A stretch of DNA of 64,000 bases from Desulfobacteraceae bacterium Eth-SRB2. Its GTDB lineage: Bacteria; Desulfobacterota; Desulfobacteria; Desulfobacterales; UBA11574. Each line of letters begins with the position of its first letter. Within the stretch, counting starts at the first letter, position 1. The notes below the pieces were generated by a model. That model had not been told where the DNA came from and did not search any database. It saw nothing but the letters and a program-made list of their open reading frames with translations. The translations under genes were made by a program, and so were the position numbers. Positions 49,461 through 58,084 of this stretch are shown piece by piece. Where the stretch lies: contig RPGQ01000015.1 of NCBI GenBank assembly GCA_004193595.1, positions 124,001-188,000 of the forward strand, given 5' to 3'.

Positions 49461-49610
49461 TTATTTAGTCTCTTTATGTAGAGTGTGCGTCCTGCAAAAT
49501 CGACAATACTTGTTGAATTCCAACTTGTTTGGTGTTGTCCGTTTATTTTTCGTCGTCGTGTAGTTTCTTCTTTTGCATTCACTGCACGCAAGGGTAACAA
49601 TTATTCTCAC
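49461..49610 (-). CDS. rpmG: Ribosomal protein L33
   Basis: A 49-residue L33 from GTG 49610 ([20 protein letters not shown]). Zinc ligands are CSEC (Cys 9 and 12) and CRFC (Cys 36 and 39), so this is the zinc-containing form. It sits 11 bases after the tuf stop. Confidence 0.96.
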   Translation of the reverse strand: MRIIVTLACSECKRRNYTTTKNKRTTPNKLEFNKYCRFCRTHTLHKETK

Positions 49611-49621
49611 CAGAAAACTCC

Positions 49622-50816
49622 TTATTCGATAATTTCGCTCACAACGCCTGCGCCGACCGTGCGTCCGCCTTCCCTGATGGCAAACCTTAATTCTTTTTCC
49701 ATGGCGATGGGCGTTATAAGATCTGCCGTAATGGTTATATTGTCACCGGGGCATTATCATCTCTACACCTTCCGGCAATATCAAATTACCGGTAACATCC
49801 GTGGTCCTGAAATAAAACTGCGGCCGGTATCCACTGAAAAACGGGGTGTGACGCCCCCCTTCCTCTTTGCTCAAAATGTATACCTCTGCCTTGAACTTGG
49901 TATGAGGCTCAATCGAACCGGGTACCGCTACCACCTGACCGCGCTCAACCTCATCACGCTTGGTGCCCCGCATTAATACCCCGATGTTGTCTCCGGCCCG
50001 ACCCTCATCCAAAAGTTTCCGGAACATCTCTACTCCGGTACACACCGTCTTCATGGTCGGACGAATCCCCACAACCTCAACATTATCCCCCACATGAATG
50101 ACACCTCGCTCAACACGACCCGTCACAACCGTACCCCGACCCGATATGCTGAAAACATCCTCTATGGGCATCAAAAACGGCTTGTCTATATCACGCTTGG
50201 GCTCAGGGATAAACGTGTCCACCGCTTCCAGTAAATCAAATATACACTTGGCATCCTCACTGTCAGGATCATCACTCTCCAAAGCCTTCAATGCACTCCC
50301 GCGGATGATGGGAATGTCGTCACCGGGAAACTCATACTTGTCCAACAACTCCCGAAGCTCCAACTCAACAAGCTCTATAAGCTCATCATCATCCACCATA
50401 TCACATTTGTTTAAAAATACCACAATCTGAGGAACCCCTACCTGACGCGCCAGCAATATATGCTCACGTGTCTGGGGCATGGGGCCGTCATCCGCACCCA
50501 CCACCAAAATGGCCCCGTCCATCTGAGCCGCACCCGTGATCATGTTCTTGATGTAATCCGCATGACCCGGACAATCAACATGAGCATAATGACGATTCGC
50601 CGTCTCATACTCAACATGCGCCGTCGCTATGGTGATACCACGCTCTTTCTCCTCCGGGGCTTTGTCTATCTGGTCAAAAGGAACAAACTGAGCCATGCCC
50701 TTTAACCCCATGTGCTTGGTTATCGCCGCCGTCAAGGTCGTCTTGCCATGATCTATATGGCCGATCGTACCCACATTTACATGCGGCTTGGTCCTCTCAA
50801 ATTTTTCCTTCCCCAT
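49622..50816 (-). CDS. tuf: Elongation factor Tu, with a one-base frameshift near the 3' end
   Basis: EF-Tu delivers aminoacyl-tRNA to the ribosome. The GTPase domain carries GHIDHGKT (P-loop), [12 protein letters not shown] and GSALKAL. As written the frame stops after 357 residues at GVEMIMPR (49743), because CCCC at 49753-49756 has one C more than needed. Removing it restores [20 protein letters not shown] and the full ending [10 protein letters not shown] at 49622, giving 397 residues. The length (1195) is exactly one base over. A sequencing error is likely, since no other intact tuf is in view. SD GGAGGACAAAAAG precedes ATG. Confidence 0.95.
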
Positions 50817-51123
50817 CTTTTTGTCCTCCCCTGAATTTTTTGAAAATTATCTTTTGCGTATCAATTTTGATGCATTCGTAAAAAGTATTTTGCAAGCGAC
50901 TTTGACCATCATGAGAAAATGCGTTTCGTGCTCTGGTGCGTTAACATATTCCCTTAAAGCAGGATTTGAAAAGCTTGCGACAAATTCTCGAGTATAGCAG
51001 AACCGTTTAAAACGCCTCAAATTGGTCGTTTAGCAAGCAAATCAGCTTTTTTATGAGACCATCAATTTTGCCTTTTGAAAAAAAATTATCGTATCAGATA
51101 AACTCAGCTTCTTGAAAAAATAA
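50817..51123. other. tuf to tRNA-Thr spacer with degenerate element ends
   Basis: TTGATGCATTCGTAAAAAGT at about 50866 and GCTTTTTTATGAGACCATCAA at about 51046-51066 resemble the two ends of element M in facing orientation, with an unrelated interior. I see no gene. Confidence 0.4.
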
Positions 51124-51200
51124 TGGAGCCCACGACCGGGATTGAACCGGTGAACCTCTTCCTTACCAAGGAAGCGCTCTACCGACTGAGCTACGTGGGC
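51124..51200 (-). tRNA. trnT: tRNA-Thr (GGT anticodon)
   Basis: GCCCACG acceptor pairs with CGTGGGC before TCCA; anticodon stem-loop CTTCC-TTGGTAA-GGAAG gives GGT; T-loop GGTTCAATCC. Part of the Thr-Tyr-Gly-Thr-tuf cluster known from E. coli. Confidence 0.96.
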
Positions 51201-51276
51201 AGTCTTTATTAACCCTTGTTTGTTCTCTCCGGGCCACAGGACGCTTTGTCAGTATTACGGCTGCCAATTTGCGGTC

Positions 51277-51352
<76 letters not shown>

Positions 51353-51505
51353 ACGTTTTACGCTGATTATTGCCTCATAAAAAACCATTATTGAAGATAT
51401 CAATTTTCCTCAAAAAGCGCAGTAAGAGCCATGCAGGAAGCCATGTAGTAGTTATCGATCCCGATTTACAAACCGAAATCTCCTACATACGACTTACTTT
51501 GAGGT

Positions 51506-51590
51506 TGGTGGTGGGGGGAGGATTTGAACCTCCGAAGGCTTCGCCGACAGATTTACAGTCTGTTCCCTTTGACCACTCGGGAACCCCACC
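51506..51590 (-). tRNA. trnY: tRNA-Tyr (GTA anticodon)
   Basis: An 85-base class II tRNA with long variable arm (GGCGAAGCCTTCG); acceptor GGTGGGG with CCCCACC-ACCA; anticodon loop CTGTAAA gives GTA. Confidence 0.96.
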
Positions 51591-51610
51591 CAATAAGGTA
51601 TTCTGACACA

Positions 51611-51686
51611 TGGAGCCAGAGACAGGAGTTGAACCCGCGACATCCTCATTACAAGTGAGGCGCTCTACCAACTGAGCTACTCTGGC
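51611..51686 (-). tRNA. trnT: tRNA-Thr (TGT anticodon)
   Basis: Acceptor GCCAGAG pairs with CTCTGGC-TCCA; anticodon loop CTTGTAA gives TGT; D-loop TAGCTCAGTTGGTAGAGC. It is the first gene of the superoperon; its promoter should lie in 51687-51800 but I see no convincing hexamers. Confidence 0.96.
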
Positions 51687-52240
51687 CGCACATCTTCAAT
51701 CTTTTTTGTTTTTTCTGTATAATGTTAATATAAGATAAAATGCGATCTCTTGATAAATCGACGTTTCTACTAATATCTATAATAAATATCAACCCCTATT
51801 TTATTTCATTATTAATCGATATGGTGAAATATAGGGATATTTTGTATTTTTTCTTTAATATATCTTCATTTTCTATTAATTTTAACCTTATTTAACTTAA
51901 TGTCAATAAGGATCTGGACCGACTTTATATATATTTTTGCCGGACTATGTCAAAAACAACCTGGATATTGACACTTATTACCACAGCAAGCACCATATCT
52001 GAGAATAAGGCTCAACTATATATTATTGATATTACAGGTTTATTTGCTATGATCTTTTTCTGATCCTATTGGCATGTGATTTGCATAAATCAAATATTAT
52101 ATCCGTTGAGTTCTTTGAAACAAATCAATTTCAAACCAATGACACTATTTTTAATATTACAAAATATCACAAAATATCACAAAACGAATCGAAAAACGTC
52201 ACTGTCGGCACCTTTACATATAGCGAGACCTTTGAGAAGC
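51687..52240. other. AT-rich upstream region of the superoperon
   Basis: No gene is supported. Short direct runs such as AAATATCAC repeated three times occur near 52160-52185. The region must hold the divergent start signals of the tRNA-tuf cluster. Confidence 0.4.
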
Positions 52241-52551
52241 GTTTATTGGGTTCTAAAAAACCTGGTCCTCAGGGCCAAGCCTGTCCCGCATTGCGGGAGT
52301 CAGAGTTCTATGGCTCTGCCCGTATAAATCAACCGGAGTAATGGAGTAATGGAGTGTTGGAGTGTTGATTTAAAAAAAAGAGCTTTAAATTTTCAGATTT
52401 TCTCCAGGGATCTGTTTTCTGAGAGCGATGAAAAAAGGGGTTTCTTCCATTACTCCACCAGTCCAATACTCCAGTACTCCGTAAATCGTTAAATGCCGGC
52501 AAACTAAATCCCCTCTGGGGATAATCAAAGACGGGCCCTCTGGACCCGGAT
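52241..52551. repeat. About 310-base dispersed element A, copy 2 (inverted)
   Basis: Reverse complement of 5434-5745 from TTTATTGGGTTCTAAAA to GGGCCCTCTGGACCCG. Octamer arms GGAGTAAT twice, then GGAGTGTT, and facing ones near 52448-52482 are intact. A fragment of another element, GAAATTGGGAAAAGGGGTCG then TTTTGCAAAGGTCT, follows at 52562-52598. Confidence 0.85.
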
Positions 52552-52633
52552 CTTTACTACGCCGAAATTGGGAAAAGGGGTCGTTTTGCAAAGGTCTTAG
52601 AACTTTTTTGGGTTTTTACAATAACATAAACCC

Positions 52634-52661
52634 TTGACAAGGATACATATTTTCTTGTAAT
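52634..52661 (+). promoter_or_regulatory. Sigma-70 type promoter for the lytic transglycosylase gene
   Basis: TTGACA (52634-52639), 16-base spacer, TGTAAT (52656-52661). It lies about 120 bases before the start codon. The -35 is perfect and the -10 matches five of six. Confidence 0.55.
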
Positions 52662-52780
52662 CGGATATTCAGTTATAATATACTTATTTTAGGCAAAATT
52701 TTTCACTTTGAAATACTTCACTCACTCTGATTCTTTCCGTAAGATTGCGGGAGAATGTTGGAATTAAGGAATCTAATTTT

Positions 52781-54616
52781 ATGAAGTTACGAATTCTTTT
52801 TCTGCCGGTCTTTTTGTTGTTTTTCTTAGGCGGATGCATACAAACTTTGCAAAACACCCCTGTTTCACAAAACGTGAATTACTTGCCGGCTCGAACCGGT
52901 GATACCAGCTCTGCTAAATCTATCGAAAAGGGCAACCTTAAAGACCAAAAACCGCCACCGGTTGATAATCTCGTTGCTGAAAACACTATCGAAGCTCCCG
53001 CCACAATAAAAAAAGATAAGAATAAAATAGCAGAAGATTCTCTCCTTGACAAAGAAATACAATCTACATTTGATGAAGCCCTCGATTTTTGCCAGGCATC
53101 TCAGGATTTCTGGCAAAAAGGAGAACTTGAAAACGCCCTTGAAGCATTGGATCATGCTTACTCTTTAATCCTGAAGATCGACACCGATGACACCGCCGAA
53201 CTTATACAGCAAAAAGAAGACCTGCGTTATATGATTTCAAAACGTATTCTTGAAATTTACGCATCCCGAAATATTGTTGTAAACGGTAATCATAACGCCA
53301 TTCCCATAGTGATGAATAAACACATTCAGAAAGAAATTGACCGCTTTACCAAAAAAGGCGAAAAAAAATTTTTCATTGAATCATACAAACGTTCCGGAAA
53401 ATATCGACCACAAATTGTTTCTGCCCTTAAAAAAGCCGGCCTTCCGGTTGAATTGTCATGGCTCCCGCTTATTGAAAGCGGGTTCAAGGCAAATGCGCTT
53501 TCAAAAGCCAGGGCCCTCGGCCTCTGGCAGTTTATCCCTTCAACAGGATATAAATTCGGCCTAAACCGTGACAAATACATCGATGGGCGGCTCGATCCGG
53601 TGAAATCTACAAAAGCCGCTATTGAATATCTAACAGAATTGCATCATATTTTCGGCGATTGGTCAACCGTTCTAGCCGCGTATAATTGCGGGGAGGGAAA
53701 GGTACTCAGAGTAATAAGGACTCAGAATATAAATTACCTCGACAATTTCTGGGATCTATACGAAAGTCTTCCCCTGGAAACAGCAAGATATGTACCCAGA
53801 TTTTTGGCCACGCTTCATATCATAAATAATTTGGAAATGTACGGACTCGATTCAGTACCTGTGGATAAGCCCTTAGAATATCAAATAATAATGGTATCAA
53901 AGCAGGTCCATCTTCGAAATGTTGCCAAAACCATCGGGGTAACTGAAAAAACTCTCATAAAACTTAATCCCGAACTCCGCTATAGGATACTTCCTAAAGA
54001 TAATTATCCGCTCAGGGTCCCACCGGATAAAGGCCAAATTCTGTTGGCAAAGCTGGATGAAATGCCGGTTTCATATCCTCCCCAACGCGCTTATGTATAT
54101 CACCGAATCAGATCCGGTGAAAGTCTTTCCACCATTTCCAGACGATACCGCTGTAGCGTAAAAAGTATTATGCGCGCAAACAATTTGCGCAGATCAAGTT
54201 TTATTGTTGCAGGCAAAAAACTTAAAATACCACGAAAGGGCTCAATTGTATACCGATCCAAAAAATACAACAGAATCAAAGATAGCACCGCATCAAGCCA
54301 TGTTGTTAAAAGTGGTGATTCACTTTGGATTATCGCCAATCGATACGGTACAACAACCAAAAAGATTCAGGAACTAAATAGTCTGTCCACAGCGAATCTC
54401 CACATCGGGCAGGTTTTAAAGATTCGCGAGCGCAAGGGGGAGAGCAAGGATGATAAACCGGCAGGCGAGTATTTAAAGACATATCTGGTTAAACCCGGGG
54501 ACAGTCCTTATCAGATCGCTCAGTTACACAAAATGCCCCTGGAACGATTTATACGCATCAACCGGTTAACGCCCAGAAATAAAATTTTTCCGGGACAGAG
54601 ACTGTATGTAGAATAA
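52781..54616 (+). CDS. mltD: MltD-like membrane-bound lytic transglycosylase with LysM repeats
   Basis: A 611-residue lipoprotein from ATG 52781, with AAGGAA before it. Lipobox FLGGC places the acylated Cys at 19. A linker of about 150 residues is followed by the SLT catalytic domain: catalytic Glu in LPLIESGFKANALSKARALG, then LWQFIPSTGYKFGL and TVLAAYNCGEGKV. Three LysM domains follow (RIRSGESLSTISRRYRC, VVKSGDSLWIIANRYGT, LVKPGDSPYQIAQLHKM). It cleaves glycan strands to 1,6-anhydro ends during wall turnover. It has a promoter of its own. Confidence 0.94.
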   Translation: MKLRILFLPVFLLFFLGGCIQTLQNTPVSQNVNYLPARTGDTSSAKSIEKGNLKDQKPPPVDNLVAENTIEAPATIKKDKNKIAEDSLLDKEIQSTFDEALDFCQASQDFWQKGELENALEALDHAYSLILKIDTDDTAELIQQKEDLRYMISKRILEIYASRNIVVNGNHNAIPIVMNKHIQKEIDRFTKKGEKKFFIESYKRSGKYRPQIVSALKKAGLPVELSWLPLIESGFKANALSKARALGLWQFIPSTGYKFGLNRDKYIDGRLDPVKSTKAAIEYLTELHHIFGDWSTVLAAYNCGEGKVLRVIRTQNINYLDNFWDLYESLPLETARYVPRFLATLHIINNLEMYGLDSVPVDKPLEYQIIMVSKQVHLRNVAKTIGVTEKTLIKLNPELRYRILPKDNYPLRVPPDKGQILLAKLDEMPVSYPPQRAYVYHRIRSGESLSTISRRYRCSVKSIMRANNLRRSSFIVAGKKLKIPRKGSIVYRSKKYNRIKDSTASSHVVKSGDSLWIIANRYGTTTKKIQELNSLSTANLHIGQVLKIRERKGESKDDKPAGEYLKTYLVKPGDSPYQIAQLHKMPLERFIRINRLTPRNKIFPGQRLYVE

Positions 54617-54636
54617 ATTGTTTTAGGTCCTAAGAT

Positions 54637-54815
54637 TTGATGAACTCGTAAAAAGTCCGATTTAGACGGTTTCGTAAAAAGTTCAAACTCCCCCGCCAAA
54701 CATAGGCGGGATAAAAAGGCGTGCAAATTTTGTAATCATGAGGCGTACTTTTCGTACGTTGAATGATTGCAAAATGCAGCACAACGCAGAAGTTGGACTT
54801 TTTACGAAACCGTCA
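54637..54815. repeat. 180-base palindromic element M, copy 2 (inverted)
   Basis: Begins TTGATGAACTCGTAAAAAGT and ends GGACTTTTTACGAAACCGTCA; reverse complement of 12621-12800 with very few changes. The inner terminal repeats GACGGTTTCGTAAAAAGTTC and its complement are near perfect. It sits between the transglycosylase and MBL genes. Confidence 0.85.
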
Positions 54816-54841
54816 TTAATACATTCCCTTAACAAATTAAG

Positions 54842-55504
54842 TTGACAAGCAAAGCAATCATAAAACAGGTCCCTCTGGGGCCGTATCAGGTAATGACTTA
54901 TCTGGTGGCCTGCCCGCACACCCGCGAAGCGGTTATTATTGATCCGGCCGGGGAGGAAGACAAACTTCTGGCCATAATTCAGACAGAAGGTGTCAAGGTC
55001 AAATATATCCTGAACACCCATGGCCATTCCGATCATGTTTTGGGAAACGCAAAACTCAAAGAGGTTCTTAAAGTCCCTGTGTGTATGCATGAAGCCGATG
55101 ACCGGTTTTTTTCAGACAAGGCGGTTCGTGAAAAATCTTCAAAAGAGCTGGGACTCCCGCCCCCTGATCCTGCGGACATAAGACTCAAGAATGAGGATAC
55201 TGTTGAAGTCGGAACCCTCAAGATCACGGTAATCCACACTCCGGGTCATACCCCGGGATCTGTTTGCTATCTAATTGACGGAAACCTTTTTTGCGGCGAC
55301 ACCCTTTTTGTGGGTGCGGCAGGAAGGACCGATTTGATTGGCGGATCTCTTGAAACGCTTCTCGAATCTTTAGAGAAAACACTTATTGTACTACCCAAAG
55401 AGACCATAGTCTGGCCGGGTCACGACTATGGAGACACCCCCACCTCCACCATAGGTCGGGAGATGCAAGAGAATCCCTATATTACCGATTTTATTCTAAC
55501 CTAA
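54842..55504 (+). CDS. MBL-fold metallohydrolase, glyoxalase II-like
   Basis: A 220-residue protein from TTG 54842, which lacks a clear ribosome binding site; element M may have replaced the original upstream DNA. The metal motif THGHSDHV is typical HxHxDH; further ligands are in HTPGHTPGS, FCGDTLF and WPGHDYG. Such short proteins often hydrolyse S-acyl-thiols or act on persulfides; the substrate is not decided by the sequence. Confidence 0.9.
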   Translation: MTSKAIIKQVPLGPYQVMTYLVACPHTREAVIIDPAGEEDKLLAIIQTEGVKVKYILNTHGHSDHVLGNAKLKEVLKVPVCMHEADDRFFSDKAVREKSSKELGLPPPDPADIRLKNEDTVEVGTLKITVIHTPGHTPGSVCYLIDGNLFCGDTLFVGAAGRTDLIGGSLETLLESLEKTLIVLPKETIVWPGHDYGDTPTSTIGREMQENPYITDFILT

Positions 55505-55510
55505 TCGTTA

Positions 55511-55762
55511 GTGTCCATCCATAAATGAGGATTTTTGTTCAAGATCAAGCCTCCGGCCCGTAGGGCCTACGCCCCAGAGGGGCATGTGAAAAAAATAACC
55601 ACCCCGGTACCATCTACCGGACCTACGGGGCAGGCAGGCATATGTTTAATATTCCGAGGATTTATTCGCCACCGAACTTTGGCGAATTAATTTTTTGAAC
55701 ATAACGCAGAGACTTGTCCGCCTCCGGCGGATTGGGCAAAAAGACCAGTTATGGATGGACAC
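55511..55762. repeat. 252-base element with GTGTCCATCCATAA ends
   Basis: GTGTCCATCCATAA at the left faces TTATGGATGGACAC at the right. The interior (TTTTGTTCAAG, AACCACCCCG, GGCAGGCAT, CGAGGATTTA, ATTGGGCAAAAA) is related to that of the element at 57500-57747, whose ends differ. A trace of the right end also occurs near 1297-1312. It is followed at 55828-55853 by repeat S, copy 2. Confidence 0.7.
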
Positions 55763-55827
55763 GAGTTAGTATTCGCAAAGAAACAGCTTTACATTTTCAA
55801 GGGTTGACGAATATAGACGACAAGCTG

Positions 55828-55853
55828 TTTCATACACCAGAATTTATTGAGAA
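55828..55853. repeat. 26-base dispersed repeat S, copy 2 (inverted)
   Basis: Reverse complement of 5375-5400 with one mismatch. It lies 23 bases before the SprT-like gene. Confidence 0.65.
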
Positions 55854-55875
55854 TTTATATTTCTGAGAGGTAAAT

Positions 55876-56424
55876 ATGGCAAGGTGGGCTGAACTGAAAA
55901 GTCAAGGAATAAAACGGTTTGGCGAGGTGGGGGCGTGGGCTTTTGATAAATGGAAAATGTTGAATGACACTTTTTTTAACGGAGAAAGTAAACCCGGCGC
56001 TATTATCTGGGGACAAACGCCACAGGGTAAAAGTCTGGGCTATTATCATGTAAGCGAAAATTTGATATATTTAAATAAAAATTTAATGCGACCGGTTTAC
56101 CCTACAAATGATTTTAAATGGGGGATACAGCATTTAAATAAAAAAATTGCCGGCGATGTTCTCCTGCATGAAATGATTCATCAAAGGGTTAACCAGACCG
56201 GTGGATGGGTGGGGGAAACCAGTCACAACAACGAGCGGTTTGTTGACGAGGTCAATAGAATTGCCAGGCTCCTTGGCATGGATATCAAGGCCAAGGTTAT
56301 AAAACAAAAAAGGACCCGGGACAAGTCAATATGGCACGTTGAACCCGGATATCTGACCCTTAAGGAATTATCCGATTTTCCATATTCATCCAGAACGGAT
56401 AACTATTATTACGGACACCCTTGA
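55876..56424 (+). CDS. SprT-like zinc metallopeptidase-type protein
   Basis: A 182-residue protein with the zinc motif HEMIH at 98-102 (Glu 99 catalytic) and further candidates in SHNNERF. The layout (helical start, LIYLNKNLM strand, LLHEMIHQ helix, then SHNNERFVDEVNRIARLLG) is that of the SprT-like fold. The GAGAGG at 55863-55868 precedes ATG. Its TGA stop is the first part of a 30-base palindrome. The function is unknown; DNA-protein crosslink proteolysis is known for distant relatives only. Confidence 0.8.
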   Translation: MARWAELKSQGIKRFGEVGAWAFDKWKMLNDTFFNGESKPGAIIWGQTPQGKSLGYYHVSENLIYLNKNLMRPVYPTNDFKWGIQHLNKKIAGDVLLHEMIHQRVNQTGGWVGETSHNNERFVDEVNRIARLLGMDIKAKVIKQKRTRDKSIWHVEPGYLTLKELSDFPYSSRTDNYYYGHP

Positions 56425-56452
56425 TGAATTCGACTTTTTACGGATTCATCAT
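56423..56452. repeat. 30-base palindrome overlapping a stop codon
   Basis: TGATGAATTCG faces CGGATTCATCA around ACTTTTTA. Related to 48321-48350. The TGA of the SprT-like gene is part of the left arm. Confidence 0.65.
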
Positions 56453-56455
56453 GAG

Positions 56456-56593
56456 TTAGTGAACTTCAAAATCCAAATCATCGGGCAAATTTATTATATC
56501 TTTCCATTCTTTGTTTTCTTCCTTTTTATCGACAGGTTCTTCCCGGTCACCTTCCGGCACCGCTTGCTTGTTTTCACTGATGTCTTTAGCCAT
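56456..56593 (-). CDS. Small acidic hypothetical protein
   Basis: A 45-residue acidic protein (MAKDISENKQAVPEGDREEP, ending LPDDLDFEVH) between two convergent or tandem genes. AGAGA lies before the ATG as a weak ribosome binding site. Composition looks protein-like, but the length allows chance. No family recognised. Confidence 0.45.
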   Translation of the reverse strand: MAKDISENKQAVPEGDREEPVDKKEENKEWKDIINLPDDLDFEVH

Positions 56594-56674
56594 GGTTACA
56601 CATCTCTTTGATTTTACCGGATATATCCCATAATAAATCGTTTTCCATGTATAATTTCTTCAAGGTATCTTCAA

Positions 56675-56956
56675 TTACCCGTTAATCTTATTTCTCCATG
56701 CCGGCGAACATTTGAAAGTGACGACCTTTCTTTTACCCAAAATCATATCTTCACCGGTTGCGGGATTACGTCCTTTGCGCTCTTTTTTCTCTTTTACACA
56801 AAATTTGCCAAATCCGCTGATCAGAACATCTTCGCCGTTTGCCAGTGTCTGTTTCAAAATTTCCAAAGTGGCTTCCACCAGTTCTGCGGATCTGTTTCTG
56901 CTCGAACCGAGCTTTTTTTGGATAGAATCAACTATTTGACTTTTTGTAAATGCCAT
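56675..56956 (-). CDS. HU/IHF-family DNA-binding protein, IHF-alpha-like
   Basis: A 93-residue protein from ATG 56956 after AGGAGG. The arm motif is GKFCVKEKKERKGRNPATGE, with the intercalating Pro in RNPATGE. KSQIVDSIQKKLG and RSAELVEATLEILKQTLANG resemble IHF alpha more than HU. It bends DNA and helps shape the nucleoid. A frame extending to 57028 is not used. Confidence 0.9.
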   Translation of the reverse strand: MAFTKSQIVDSIQKKLGSSRNRSAELVEATLEILKQTLANGEDVLISGFGKFCVKEKKERKGRNPATGEDMILGKRKVVTFKCSPAWRNKING

Positions 56957-57134
56957 GTACAAGTTCCTCCTGAAAGAAAAAGGTTTTTCTTCGGAATTAT
57001 TAACCCTTTGCTGAAAAACTACTTTCAAATCTTTTTTTTGTCAAGAAGATATGGATGTTATTCTGAGACTATTTCAGGCTGTTATTGGAAAAGATACAGC
57101 AAAAATAATACAGCAAAATGAGGGTTGACTTCCG

Positions 57135-57503
57135 ATGGATGGTATGTTTCATTTAAAAATTAATTATGGTAAAATGTGGAAAGACCACGGAATGAAAAAG
57201 TACCAACAAATTACTGAAGCTAGAATGGTGCTGGATTTGTCTGAACAGGCAACCATGGAACAAATCAAGTCTAATTATAGACATCTCATACGGAAATGGC
57301 ATCCAGACCGGTGTAATGAAAACAGTAAAAAATGTAAGGAAATGACAACCAGGATCATCGCTGCTTACCGGATTATTAATGATTACTGTAAAAACTATAA
57401 ATTTTCTTTTTCCGAACAAGAGGTCGGGAATTATCTCTCGGCAGAAGAGTGGTGGTTTGAACGTTTCGGCATGAATTCCCTTTACAGCGACAAACAAAAA
57501 TGA
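57135..57503 (+). CDS. J-domain protein
   Basis: A 122-residue protein with a DnaJ-like J-domain: KYQQITEARMVLDLSEQATM, then IKSNYRHLIRKWHPDRC with the HPD motif, and TTRIIAAYRIINDYCKN. The start is uncertain: ATG 57135 or ATG 57192, the latter removing 19 non-conserved residues. There are no G/F or zinc domains. It would stimulate a DnaK ATPase for a specific client; the client is unknown. It diverges from the IHF-like gene. Confidence 0.85.
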   Translation: MDGMFHLKINYGKMWKDHGMKKYQQITEARMVLDLSEQATMEQIKSNYRHLIRKWHPDRCNENSKKCKEMTTRIIAAYRIINDYCKNYKFSFSEQEVGNYLSAEEWWFERFGMNSLYSDKQK

Positions 57504-57747
57504 GACCTTTGAAAAATGTTCATTTTTGTTCAAGTTCAAGGCAATTCTGCAGGATAGCAGAATTGGACAGCTGTCAAGCTGCCCGCAAGGGCGAGGGGCA
57601 TGGACGCCCCGAGTCAACGCGAAAATTTTAACCACCCCGATGAAAAACGCATCGGGACAGGCATCCATACATTGAGTATTTCGAGGATTAAAATTTGAGA
57701 CTGACGTAGAAATTGGGCAAAAAGGGGCGTTTTGCAAAGGGCTCAGG
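57500..57747. repeat. 248-base element with GAGACCTTTG ends
   Basis: TGAGACCTTTGAAAAATG at the left and GGGGCGTTTTGCAAAGGGCTCA at the right face each other. The interior shares modules with 55511-55762 (TTTTGTTCAAG, AACCACCCCGAT, CGGGACAGGCAT, CGAGGATTAAAAT, AATTGGGCAAAAA). End fragments are seen at 17812, 30653 and 52562. Confidence 0.75.
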
Positions 57748-57761
57748 AATAAGGACGTAGA

Positions 57762-58043
57762 ATGAATATTATAGAATGTACAGACAACAGTAAATCAAAG
57801 GGTCAATCGCAAAAACCTGTTTGTAAAATCCAAAACATTTTGGTTTTTCAGCAAAACGGCAGCGGCCTCAAAAAAATAGAGGGTGTCAGACAATACGGAA
57901 ACAATAATTTTTCCCTTGAAATCGTATCAATTGATGCTCATCTGCCCTCGGTTATCGATGATACAAAAGCATATATTCCCAAGGACATTCAGGGTCAAAA
58001 CAAAGCCGGGTCCTTTGGGTTCGAATTTTTCCTGTTATATTAA
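57762..58043 (+). CDS. Hypothetical protein
   Basis: A 93-residue protein with no membrane segment. It contains four Asp/Lys-rich turns and a C-terminal FGFEFFLLY. The pattern (EIVSIDAHLPSVIDDTKAYI) looks like a real folded protein and the frame is intact. It lies 41 bases before hrpA in the same direction, so it may be co-transcribed. No family recognised. Confidence 0.6.
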   Translation: MNIIECTDNSKSKGQSQKPVCKIQNILVFQQNGSGLKKIEGVRQYGNNNFSLEIVSIDAHLPSVIDDTKAYIPKDIQGQNKAGSFGFEFFLLY

Positions 58044-58084
58044 ACTGAACTCACCATAAGTAGTAATATGTTTTAAATATCAAT

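Noticed and set aside
50866-51066. Third full copy of element M next to tRNA-Thr
   Set aside because: Only the outermost 15-20 bases resemble M and the interior is unrelated, so it is noted as degenerate only.
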